Part shown: one piece after another, positions 6,580 through 14,316 of the stretch
Position numbering within the stretch: position 1 is the first letter of the stretch
How the letters are laid out: every line of letters begins with the position of its first letter
Source of the DNA: an uncultured Aquiluna sp.
GTDB taxonomy: Bacteria > Actinomycetota > Actinomycetes > Actinomycetales > Microbacteriaceae
Assembly (NCBI GenBank): GCA_905182225.1
Contig: CAJJAJ010000017.1
Span: 1-33,712, forward strand
Length of the DNA stretch: 33,712 nt
Reading direction: 5' to 3'
Made by a program: the position numbers and the translations under genes
The notes under the pieces: generated by a model
What the model was told of the DNA's origin: nothing
The model's input: only the letters and a program-made list of their open reading frames with translations
Database searches by the model: none

Positions 6580-7731
6580 ATGAAAAGCGATCGTTCTGCC
6601 GCCCTGCTACTAATGGGAGCGGCAATAATCGGCATAGTAATAGCTAATAGCCCCTTTGGGCCGGCCTTCCTTGACTTCAAGCACGCCTATGTGGGATTCG
6701 AATCGATTGGACTCAGCCTTAGTGTCGAGCACTGGGTTAGCGATCTTCTCTTGGCCACCTTCTTCTTAGTTGCAGGACTTGAACTGAAATATGAACTCTC
6801 AAGTGGTGTGCTGTCTAAACCTGCCAGTGCTCTTGTTCCAGTGCTAGCCGGTATCGGCGGCGTCGTGGTCCCTGCACTGATTTACGTTGCCTTCAATTGG
6901 GGAACCGATTACTTGAATGGCTGGCCAATTCCAACCGCTACCGACATCGCATTTGCTCTCGGAGTGCTTGCAATTTTTGGCCGAGGACTTCCTAAGTCCG
7001 CTCGTGTATTCCTGTTGGCGCTAGCCATTTTCGATGACCTGGTAGCAATCCTGATTATCGCGGTGTTCTTCACCTCCGATGTCGAGGTGTTATGGCTCGC
7101 AGCAGCCGCAGCTGTTGCAGCACTCCACATGTTGATGGAGAAGTACGGAAAGCTACCGATCAACTACGTAAGAGTATTTACTTTTATCCTGCTTTGGTAC
7201 ACGGTTTACCAGTCCGGAGTTCACGCGACCGTTGCCGGAGTTGTTTTGGGCCTGATAATCCCAAGCAAGAAAACTCACTCCCTGGTTGCAAAAATTCAAC
7301 CCTGGACTAACACCGTGTCATTGCCTATTTATGCATTCTTTGCCGTGGCAATCGCTCTTCCGGTCTTCGACGGAGCATTCTCGAGTGTGTTTGTCGGCAT
7401 AGCTGTTGCCTTGCCAATCGGTAAGGTCATCGGAATAACGGTGCTGGCGATATTGGCAAACAAGATCGCGGCTAAGCCGGACCGATTGGACCTAGAGGCA
7501 CTTGACTTCTTGGCCATCAGCGGCCTGGCGGGAATCGGCTTTACGGTCTCTTTACTCATGACCAACTTGGCCTTCAAAGACACCCAGTACATTGTTGCGG
7601 AGGCAACGTTGGCTGTGATCCTGGGCTCATTGCTAGCGATGGCTTTTGGTGGCTGGTTGTCACAGGTCAGAGGTCGATACCACATGCGCAAGCACCGAGA
7701 AGAAAACGCAAAGGCTAAGAAAGACTCGTAA
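6580..7731 (+). CDS. nhaA: Na+/H+ antiporter NhaA
   Basis: NhaA exchanges internal Na+ (or Li+) for external protons. The 383-residue protein is highly hydrophobic and retains the family core: FFLVAGLELKYEL, the helix-break motif PTATDIAFALGVLAIFG, and the ion-binding aspartate pair in LAIFDDLVAI. The C-terminal motif SGLAGIGFTVSLLMTNLAF is also present. The ATG start is preceded by GGAGAG. It diverges from amt across 190 bp and converges on zapE, overlapping it by 17 bp at the 3' ends. A role in sodium and pH homeostasis is expected. Confidence 0.96.
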   Translation: MKSDRSAALLLMGAAIIGIVIANSPFGPAFLDFKHAYVGFESIGLSLSVEHWVSDLLLATFFLVAGLELKYELSSGVLSKPASALVPVLAGIGGVVVPALIYVAFNWGTDYLNGWPIPTATDIAFALGVLAIFGRGLPKSARVFLLALAIFDDLVAILIIAVFFTSDVEVLWLAAAAAVAALHMLMEKYGKLPINYVRVFTFILLWYTVYQSGVHATVAGVVLGLIIPSKKTHSLVAKIQPWTNTVSLPIYAFFAVAIALPVFDGAFSSVFVGIAVALPIGKVIGITVLAILANKIAAKPDRLDLEALDFLAISGLAGIGFTVSLLMTNLAFKDTQYIVAEATLAVILGSLLAMAFGGWLSQVRGRYHMRKHREENAKAKKDS

Positions 7732-8716
7732 GAGCTCCCATGCGAGAGATTGTTCTTAAGTACTTTTTCCTGTAGCCACCAGACAACATAGTCTTGGAGA
7801 ACACCGCCGTAATTGGTGTGCTGCCCGAGGTTCTCAGAGGGACCTGAAACTCGTACATTCTGTCAATGAACGCAACGAGTCGTAGGGCGTGGACTTGATC
7901 GTCTAGTTTTGACACATTAGTGATACCAAGCGCACCAACACCGGTTACAAGGGCGCGATATTTTGTTGGATGCAAAGTTCCAAGGTGCCCCAGAAGCTGA
8001 CCGAAGTCATCCGCGAAGCCATTTTTGTGCTCTTTGAGCCAAGCCTCAAGAGCAGTGACTCCAAGGGTTTCAGACTCAGCGTCTATGTCGCGATGGCGAT
8101 AATCTTCCCCATCTACAGACACAATCCTGAACCTGTCGCCAAGGCCTCTAATCTCTCGCTGAAAATCGCTGGCCGCAAATCTACCGTCGCCAAGCGCGTT
8201 AGGAGGAGTGTTGCTGGTTGCTGCAAACCTGGTGCCACTTGCCTCTAACTCTTTTAGGAGCCTGGACATGATCATGGTGTCGCCCGGGTCATCAAGCTCA
8301 AACTCGTCGATGCAAATTAGTCCATACTTTTTTAGCTCCGAAACTGTCTGGGCAAAGCCGAGATAACCAACCAAACTCGTGTATTCAAGGAAACTTCCGT
8401 ATGCCTTCACTCCAGAGTATGAATGCCAGATAGAGGCTAGAAGGTGTGTTTTGCCGACTCCAAAGCCGCCATCTAGGTAAATTCCAGGAAACTTTTCTGC
8501 CCTTGAAAAGAGCTTCTTTTTGGGTCCATAGACAAATTCTTTGCAGAGCCGCAAGGCTATTGACTGACTCTCATGGTTCTTATCGGGTCGATAACTTTCA
8601 AACCGGGCATGATCAAACTCCGGGGGTGGCTTAAGCTGTGTAATAAGTTCTGCCTTAGAAACCTCGGGATGCCTTGTCAGCAAGGAATTTGGTTTTCCCA
8701 AATCTGGTTTGGTCAA
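7715..8716 (-). CDS. zapE: ZapE/AFG1-family ATPase
   Basis: This 333-residue AAA-like ATPase has a Walker A motif (GGFGVGKTH, residues 83-91) and a Walker B motif (LICIDEFELDD, about 133-143). The following segment TRFAATSNTPPNALGDGRF, with its sensor Asn, is typical of the AFG1/ZapE family. In E. coli ZapE associates with the Z ring. In actinobacteria the gene is conserved next to sulfurtransferase and sufE genes, but its role is less studied. The start codon is TTG, supported by GAAGGG about 8 nt upstream. It diverges from the sulfurtransferase gene across 48 bp, and its 3' end overlaps nhaA by 17 bp. Confidence 0.9.
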   Translation of the reverse strand: MTKPDLGKPNSLLTRHPEVSKAELITQLKPPPEFDHARFESYRPDKNHESQSIALRLCKEFVYGPKKKLFSRAEKFPGIYLDGGFGVGKTHLLASIWHSYSGVKAYGSFLEYTSLVGYLGFAQTVSELKKYGLICIDEFELDDPGDTMIMSRLLKELEASGTRFAATSNTPPNALGDGRFAASDFQREIRGLGDRFRIVSVDGEDYRHRDIDAESETLGVTALEAWLKEHKNGFADDFGQLLGHLGTLHPTKYRALVTGVGALGITNVSKLDDQVHALRLVAFIDRMYEFQVPLRTSGSTPITAVFSKTMLSGGYRKKYLRTISRMGALTSLS

Positions 8717-8764
8717 TGTAAGCGCCCTTCGTCAGAATAAGTGTAGATAATCAAGAGGAGACCC

Positions 8765-9640
8765 ATGAACCAGTTGAGCAAAATAGCAGAGTATGCGAAC
8801 CCCGATGTGCTGGTCACAACAGAGTGGCTAAAGCACAACTTGGACAATGTCATTGTTGTTGAGTCCGACGAGGACATCCTTTTGTATGAAACGGGACATA
8901 TTCCAGGAGCCGTGAAGCTTGACTGGCACACCGAATTGAATCACCCGCTTCGACGCGACTATCTTGAAAGCGAAGAGTTTGCAAAGCTAATGAATCTCAA
9001 GGGCATCGGCAGGCACGACACAGTCGTTCTTTACGGTGATCGCTCTAACTGGTGGGCCACCTATGCCTTTTGGGTATTCAAGCTCTTCGGTCACGAAAAC
9101 GTACTGCTTCTTGATGGCGGCAGAAACAAGTGGATCGCCGACGGCGGAGAAATAACCAAAGACAAGCCAGCTACCACCAGTCAGGACTACCCGGCAGTAG
9201 AACGACACGATTCAGAAATTCGTGCCTTTAGAGACGAAGTTCTTCAGCACATCGGACAGCCAATGGTCGATGTTCGATCCCCGGAGGAGTACTCGGGCGA
9301 ACGTCTTCACATGCCAGACTTCCCAAATGAGGGCGCTACACGTGGCGGTCACATACCGACCGCAGCATCTATCCCCTGGTCCAAGTCAATCCAGGAAGAC
9401 GAAACCTTTAGACCCCTGGCTGAACTTGAAAAACTTTACTTCGAAGTCACTGGCTACGACCGGAATTCGGACTTCATCGCGTATTGCCGAATTGGTGAGC
9501 GATCCTCGCACAGCTGGTTTGTGCTGAAGTATCTGCTTGGAGTAAAGAACGTCCGAAACTACGACGGCAGCTGGACTGAGTGGGGCAACCTCGTTGGAGC
9601 TCCGATTGCCACCGGCTCCGAACCTGGGCTTGCGGCTTGA
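8765..9640 (+). CDS. sseA: Thiosulfate sulfurtransferase (two-domain rhodanese)
   Basis: Two rhodanese domains are visible. The first (about residues 15-130) lacks the catalytic cysteine and contains VVESDEDILLYETGHIPGAV. The second (about 155-285) carries VDVRSPEEYSGE and the active-site loop CRIGERS with Cys241. The 291-residue length and loop match actinobacterial thiosulfate sulfurtransferases (SseA/CysA2 type), which move sulfane sulfur to acceptors such as cyanide or thiols. A GAGGAG ribosome binding site precedes the ATG. The stop codon overlaps the TTG start of sufE, so the sulfur carrier and acceptor proteins are made together. Confidence 0.93.
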   Translation: MNQLSKIAEYANPDVLVTTEWLKHNLDNVIVVESDEDILLYETGHIPGAVKLDWHTELNHPLRRDYLESEEFAKLMNLKGIGRHDTVVLYGDRSNWWATYAFWVFKLFGHENVLLLDGGRNKWIADGGEITKDKPATTSQDYPAVERHDSEIRAFRDEVLQHIGQPMVDVRSPEEYSGERLHMPDFPNEGATRGGHIPTAASIPWSKSIQEDETFRPLAELEKLYFEVTGYDRNSDFIAYCRIGERSSHSWFVLKYLLGVKNVRNYDGSWTEWGNLVGAPIATGSEPGLAA

Positions 9641-10065
9641 CTCGTGCCGCCGAAGCCATTGTCGCTGATTTCCAATTCCTGGAGGGCAGTGACCGGTTGC
9701 AGTTGCTTCTAGAATTCAGCGAAGCTCTTCCGGAGTTGGATGATCGCTACGGCGATCACCCGGAGCTGCTCGAAAGGGTTGAAGAGTGCCAGTCGCCGGT
9801 GTTTATCGCTGTTGACGGGACGGCGGCCAAGATTGTGCTTCACTTTTCCGCGCCAAGAGAGTCGCCAACCACAAGGGGTTTTGCGAGCATTCTTTTTAGC
9901 GCCTTAAGCTCGCATTCAGCCGAAGAAATTCTCCGGCTCTCGGACGACTTTCCAACCGAACTTGGGCTGGACCACATAATCACCCCGCTTCGAGTTCGTG
10001 GCATGCGCGGCATGCTCGCCAGAATCAAGCGTAAAACTGCAGAGCTTGTCGCTAAGGATGCTTGA
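9637..10065 (+). CDS. sufE: SufE-family sulfur acceptor
   Basis: SufE proteins accept sulfur from a cysteine desulfurase (SufS) or related donor for Fe-S cluster assembly. The 142-residue protein shows the family pattern: IVADFQFLEGSDRLQLLLEFSEALPELDD, then the acceptor cysteine Cys51 in RVEECQSPVF. The C-terminal half contains GLDHIITPLRVRGMRGM. The start is a TTG at 9637 whose last two bases form part of the TGA stop of the preceding gene. No other start codon in frame fits the family N-terminus. Translational coupling to the sulfurtransferase is likely. The 3' end overlaps the next gene by 8 nt. Confidence 0.9.
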   Translation: MTRAAEAIVADFQFLEGSDRLQLLLEFSEALPELDDRYGDHPELLERVEECQSPVFIAVDGTAAKIVLHFSAPRESPTTRGFASILFSALSSHSAEEILRLSDDFPTELGLDHIITPLRVRGMRGMLARIKRKTAELVAKDA

Positions 10066-10600
10066 GTCTCTAGACCTGAGTGGTGATGCGCAAATAACCG
10101 CATCGATCGTGGTCGACGAGTCTGGATCTCACACCGGGCCCGACGGCACCTCCAAGTCATTAGGCGGCGAATCGGACTTCGAGCTATTAATGTTCTTTAG
10201 AAAAAGAGCCGGAACAGTTCTAACAACAGGGCTGACTGCTCGTTCCGAAGACTATAGCCTGCCGTCCTCATCAGCATTGGCAATCCTCACAAGATCAGCA
10301 ATCGAGACACTCCCCAAGGATCTTCAGGTGGAGCAAGTGCGACTAATCGGCAATGAAACATTGCTCACACCGGGCGAAGCAGTTCAGGAACTATTGACAT
10401 CGAGCTCTACTCCGATTCACATTGAGTTTGGTCCAACCGCACTATCAGAAACTTTGCGATCAAGAACTGATGTCCGTGCTTTTATCAGCAGTGAATTCCC
10501 GGCAGGAGCAGCCACTTTTATTTCCAAGTGGGATCTTTTGCAAGTCGGAACCTTTAGATTCAAGAATCTATACGTAACTGAGGTTAGTGGGCGAGTCTAG
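10058..10600 (+). CDS. Divergent RibD C-terminal/DHFR-fold reductase-like protein
   Basis: The 180-residue protein resembles the pyrimidine-reductase (RibD C-terminal) family. An N-terminal strand and GPDGTSKSLGGESDFELLMFF match the start of that domain. LTTGLTARSEDYSL matches the usual VGAGTVRAEGYGP, and IHIEFGPTALSETL matches the LEGGPTLL cofactor loop. Several of the glycines and polar residues that bind NADPH or substrate are changed; for example the usual EGG is EFG. Activity is therefore doubtful. The ATG lies inside the end of sufE (ATGCTTGA overlap), so translation is coupled. Homologous reductase genes often sit beside DUF3000 in Microbacteriaceae. A function cannot be assigned with confidence. 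Confidence 0.65.
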   Translation: MLESLDLSGDAQITASIVVDESGSHTGPDGTSKSLGGESDFELLMFFRKRAGTVLTTGLTARSEDYSLPSSSALAILTRSAIETLPKDLQVEQVRLIGNETLLTPGEAVQELLTSSSTPIHIEFGPTALSETLRSRTDVRAFISSEFPAGAATFISKWDLLQVGTFRFKNLYVTEVSGRV

Positions 10601-10623
10601 AGGGAGCCCCGTGAATACCTCTG

Positions 10624-10629
10624 TAACTT
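10624..10629 (+). promoter_or_regulatory. -10 box of the DUF3000 gene (leaderless start)
   Basis: TAACTT is followed by 6 nt (GATGTT) and then the GTG start of the DUF3000 gene. It supports the GTG 10636 start over other candidates and suggests a transcript starting inside the longer operon. Confidence 0.4.
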
Positions 10630-10635
10630 GATGTT

Positions 10636-11196
10636 GTGGAACTCGACCTAACCAACATCTCAGAACCTTTCGCCTCAATGCTCCGCGAACTTTCGAGTTT
10701 GTCGGTCAGGGATGAAATTGAACTTACTCAAATCCCTTCCCCAACTGGAATTGCCCCCGAGTCGATCGCCATTTCGGCTGAGATAGTTCACCAGACAGCC
10801 TCCGACCACGGGGTTTCAAGGCTTGTTTTTTGCCGCAATCCTGAGGTCCCCGAGGGTTGGAACTCAGAGTTTCGAATTATTGGTTACGCAAAATCTCCGA
10901 TTGAGCTTGAAATGGCCAAGGATGACTACACCGCTGCCCTGCCCTGGGAGTGGCTGAAAGACTCTCTGTCGGCTCAGAAGGCCGGCTTTGCACACGAAGC
11001 TGGAACCACGACTACAGTTATCTCCACAGGGCACGGGGCGCTCATCGCGCAACCGCAGCACGCTGAACTTGAAATTCGGGCAAGTTGGGCACCGACTTCG
11101 TTCGATCTAGCGCCACACCTAACAGGCTGGGTAGAACTCTTGGCGCTCATCTCCGGCCTGCCACCGAAAGACAGCAAAGTTATGAGAATTAGTTGA
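10636..11196 (+). CDS. DUF3000 family protein
   Basis: A 186-residue actinobacterial protein of unknown function. The conserved C-terminal signature is clear: ISTGHGALIAQPQHAELEIR, ASWAP, then HLTGWVELLALISGLPP. The middle region FRIIGYAKSPIELEMAKD is also typical. The GTG start is backed by a -10 box 6 nt upstream. The gene is conserved directly upstream of the RNase D/HRDC gene in actinobacteria (the Rv2680-Rv2681 arrangement in Mycobacterium tuberculosis), as here. No catalytic motif is evident and the cellular role is unknown. Confidence 0.88.
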   Translation: MELDLTNISEPFASMLRELSSLSVRDEIELTQIPSPTGIAPESIAISAEIVHQTASDHGVSRLVFCRNPEVPEGWNSEFRIIGYAKSPIELEMAKDDYTAALPWEWLKDSLSAQKAGFAHEAGTTTTVISTGHGALIAQPQHAELEIRASWAPTSFDLAPHLTGWVELLALISGLPPKDSKVMRIS

Positions 11197-12398
11197 ATTT
11201 AGAAACCCCCAGACGACCGGTAGTCCAAGTCGTCGACCAAGAATCTCTTGATGAAATGCTTGAGGCGCTAAAACAAAACACAGGCACCCTTGCCGTGGAC
11301 ACTGAAAGGGCGAGCGGTTTTCGCTACTCACAGCGTGCATACTTGGTCCAGATTGGTCTCGCCGAAGGCTCTATCTACTTGGTTGACCCAGTGGCGCTTG
11401 ATGAAGCCTCCCCCGGCTGGAACAAGCTGGTGGCAAGTCATATAAACACCAAGAGCTGGCTTCTGCACGCTGCCACCCAGGACATACCTTGCCTAACAGA
11501 ACTCGGTTTTACAAGCAAAACAATTATCGACACTGAACTGGCTGCTCGGCTAGCAGGTTATGAAAAGGTTGGTCTCGGCTCGATGGTCACGGAATTACTT
11601 GACCTTGAGCTAGCCAAAGAGCACTCAGCATCGGACTGGTCCATAAGACCTTTGCATCCTTCGCTCCTAAATTACGCGGCTCTTGACGTCGACGTTTTGC
11701 ATGATCTGTGGGCCGAAATTGAAAAAAGCCTGAATTCTCAGTCCAAAACCCAATGGGCAAATGAAGAATTTGCAGCTCTGCAAAATTTTAAGCCAAAGCC
11801 TGTCGCTCAGGAACCCTGGCGAAATCTTCCGGGGCTAAGCCGGGTCAAAGACCAAGTGAAGCTAAAGGCTGCAGCTGCGCTATGGCTAGCCCGCGACGAG
11901 ATAGCAAGCGAATCAGACATTGCGCCCGGACGCCTAATTCCAGACCGTTCGATAATGGCCGCAATCGATAAGGTGCCTAGGTCAAAGCACGAACTGTCTC
12001 AGAACAAATTATTTCAGGGTCGCGCCTCCAGGTCGATGTTGTCGGTTTGGTGGGAGGCAGTCGAAGGGTCAAAGAACTTAGAGATTTTGCCAGCCCCAGA
12101 GCACACCGGCGCTATTCCAAATCACAAGAGCTGGGAGAAAAGATTCCCGGAGGCACACGTCAGACTAAAGCTCGTAAGACAGCTAGTTATGGCCAAAGCG
12201 GCTGAGCTTGTCGTACCCGTTGAAAACCTGCTGACGCCCGAGTTTTTGAGGAGAGTTTGCTTCGAGCCCGAAGAAAACATCACTGCGCAGCTAGAGAATC
12301 TTGGCGCCAGACCATGGCAGGTTCAGATCGTTACTGAACTTATAGAAGCGGGTCTTGTGTTAGCTGAGGCTGAGCATTCTCATCCTCAAACGCCTTAG
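11193..12398 (+). CDS. RNase D-like 3'-5' exonuclease with HRDC domain
   Basis: The N-terminal DEDD exonuclease domain is intact. Motif I is VDTER with Asp36 and Glu38, motif II is HAATQDIPCL with Asp97, and motif III is YAALD with Tyr161 and Asp165. An HRDC-type helical domain follows (about residues 205-290, ALWLARDEIASESDIAPGRL and related). The 401 residues fit the actinobacterial ribonuclease D family, implicated in tRNA and stable RNA processing. The TTG start overlaps the TGA stop of DUF3000 (TTGA). The last 59 bp overlap the end of dxs on the other strand, the longest antisense coding overlap in the window. Confidence 0.92.
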   Translation: MNLETPRRPVVQVVDQESLDEMLEALKQNTGTLAVDTERASGFRYSQRAYLVQIGLAEGSIYLVDPVALDEASPGWNKLVASHINTKSWLLHAATQDIPCLTELGFTSKTIIDTELAARLAGYEKVGLGSMVTELLDLELAKEHSASDWSIRPLHPSLLNYAALDVDVLHDLWAEIEKSLNSQSKTQWANEEFAALQNFKPKPVAQEPWRNLPGLSRVKDQVKLKAAAALWLARDEIASESDIAPGRLIPDRSIMAAIDKVPRSKHELSQNKLFQGRASRSMLSVWWEAVEGSKNLEILPAPEHTGAIPNHKSWEKRFPEAHVRLKLVRQLVMAKAAELVVPVENLLTPEFLRRVCFEPEENITAQLENLGARPWQVQIVTELIEAGLVLAEAEHSHPQTP

Positions 12399-14283
12399 CG
12401 TGTGGGACCTTTGACCCGAGAACCTGGGCAACGATGTCTCTTGCGATTGACTTTGCGGTAAGGCCCAATCGCTCAAGTATTTCTGATCGCTCGGCGTGCT
12501 CTAGGAACTCTGCCGGAACGCCAATCTCGCTAAGCGCAGTATCGACTTCATTAGCCCTTAGCTCCTGACGAACTCTTGAACCGAATCCCCCGGTCTTTAG
12601 TCCATCCTCAATTGTCACGACCAATCGGTGATCCTTGGACATTTCAACAAGGTCCTTGTTTATCGGCAATATCCACCTTGGGTCCACGACCGTGGCACCG
12701 ATACCCTGACTCGCCAAAAGACCCGCCACATCTATTGCGACTTGGGCAAAACTACCAACCCCAACCAGCAATACATCTTTGCTTGCGGCCTGCTTTAGAA
12801 CATCAACACCGTTGGTTGTGCGCATGATGGCTTCAATTGACTCTGGAACTGCGCCCTTTGGAAAACGCACGACGCTTGGAGCGTCATTGATTTCAATTGC
12901 TTCTCTGAGGCCTTCTTGAAGTCGCTCTGTATCCCTTGGCGCACAGATGTGAATACCAGGGACCATTTGCAGAAGCGGAATGTCCCAGACACCATGGTGG
13001 CTGGCGCCGTCAGGACCTGTTATGCCAGACCTGTCAAGCACGAAGGTAACTCCGGCTTTGTGAAGAGCAACATCCATCAGCACTTGATCAAAGGCACGAT
13101 TTATGAAAGTCGAATAAATGGCAACTACTGGGTGCAGTCCGCCGAAGGCCATGCCTGCAGCTGCAGCAACTCCATGTTGCTCCGCGATACCAACATCAAA
13201 AACTCGGTCCGGAAATTCGCTGGCGAATTTATCCAAACCAACAGGAATCATCATGGCTCCGGTAATGCCCACAACTCTCGAATCAGACTTTGCGATCTCC
13301 AGAATCTCATCCGCGAAGACTTCGGTCCATGGGGTCTTGCCATTGCTGGGCATCGGCATGCCGGTCTCGGGATTAATCTTGCCAACCGCATGGAATTGGT
13401 CAGCCTCATCCCTTACGGCAGGATCGTAACCCTTGCCCTTTTGGGTAATGGCGTGGACAACGGCTGGTCCTTGGTGCGCCTTAGCTCTTGCTAGTGCCTT
13501 TTCAAGTGCTGCCAGATCATGGCCATCCACTGGACCGAAGTACTTTATGTCCAAGTTAGGAAAGATTCCCCCGAAGTTACCGGGGCCAAACAAAGAGTGC
13601 AGTCCCGCACGAGTTGAATCAAATACAGCCCTTCCAAGAGGGCCTAGCCGGTAGAAGATCTTCCGGGATAGTGAATAACTGGCGCGGTAGAGAGAATTGG
13701 CTCTAATTGACTCAAGTCGATGGGCCAAGCCACCCATGGTTGGGGCATAGGAGCGGCCGTTGTCATTCACGACGATAACCAAGTTGCGGTCATTATCATC
13801 CGTGATGTTATTGAGTGCCTCCCATGACATGCCTCCGGTCAGAGCGCCGTCGCCAATTACCGCGACAACGTGCCTGTCGGGCTGATTGGTAGCTTTATAC
13901 GCCCTTGAGATACCGTCTGCCCAGCTCAAAGAAGATGATGCATGTGATGACTCCACGATGTCATGTTCGCTCTCAGAACGCTGCGGGTAGCCTGCGATGC
14001 CGTCCTTTTGACGAAGAGTCGATAGGTCCTGACGGCCGGTGAGTAGTTTGTGGACATAGCTTTGATGTCCAGTGTCGAAAACTATCGAATCTTTGGGAGA
14101 ATCAAAAACCCTGTGAAGTGCGACTGTAATTTCGACAATGCCCAAGTTGGGACCCAAGTGACCACCAGTTTTAGAAACTGAATCGACTAAGTGTTCTCTT
14201 ACTTCCTGGCACAACTCTACCAACTGGGTTGCCGACAACGCTTCGAGATCACTAGGAGATTTGATACCAGATAAAAGACTCAT
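12340..14283 (-). CDS. dxs: 1-deoxy-D-xylulose-5-phosphate synthase
   Basis: DXS condenses pyruvate and glyceraldehyde 3-phosphate in a thiamine-diphosphate-dependent reaction, the first step of the MEP isoprenoid pathway. All landmarks are present in the 647 residues: KTGGHLGPNLGIVE near the N-terminus, IVFDTGHQSYVHKLLTGR, the TPP/Mg motif GDGALTGGMSWEALNN, and AEQHGVAAAAGMAFGG. The phosphate-binding loop DRSGITGPDGASHHG follows. ATG 14283 has a weak GGGAA upstream. It follows aconitase by 33 nt in a five-gene minus-strand run. Its C-terminal tail (KAFEDENAQPQLTQDPLL) runs into the antisense of the RNase D gene. Confidence 0.97.
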   Translation of the reverse strand: MSLLSGIKSPSDLEALSATQLVELCQEVREHLVDSVSKTGGHLGPNLGIVEITVALHRVFDSPKDSIVFDTGHQSYVHKLLTGRQDLSTLRQKDGIAGYPQRSESEHDIVESSHASSSLSWADGISRAYKATNQPDRHVVAVIGDGALTGGMSWEALNNITDDNDRNLVIVVNDNGRSYAPTMGGLAHRLESIRANSLYRASYSLSRKIFYRLGPLGRAVFDSTRAGLHSLFGPGNFGGIFPNLDIKYFGPVDGHDLAALEKALARAKAHQGPAVVHAITQKGKGYDPAVRDEADQFHAVGKINPETGMPMPSNGKTPWTEVFADEILEIAKSDSRVVGITGAMMIPVGLDKFASEFPDRVFDVGIAEQHGVAAAAGMAFGGLHPVVAIYSTFINRAFDQVLMDVALHKAGVTFVLDRSGITGPDGASHHGVWDIPLLQMVPGIHICAPRDTERLQEGLREAIEINDAPSVVRFPKGAVPESIEAIMRTTNGVDVLKQAASKDVLLVGVGSFAQVAIDVAGLLASQGIGATVVDPRWILPINKDLVEMSKDHRLVVTIEDGLKTGGFGSRVRQELRANEVDTALSEIGVPAEFLEHAERSEILERLGLTAKSIARDIVAQVLGSKVPHAKAFEDENAQPQLTQDPLL

Positions 14284-14316
14284 TTGGTTCCCAACATCCG
14301 TCGACTTGAAGTATTC

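Noticed and set aside
12916-13494. 192-residue plus-strand ORF inside dxs
   Set aside because: It is fully antisense to conserved catalytic regions of dxs and has no recognisable protein features.
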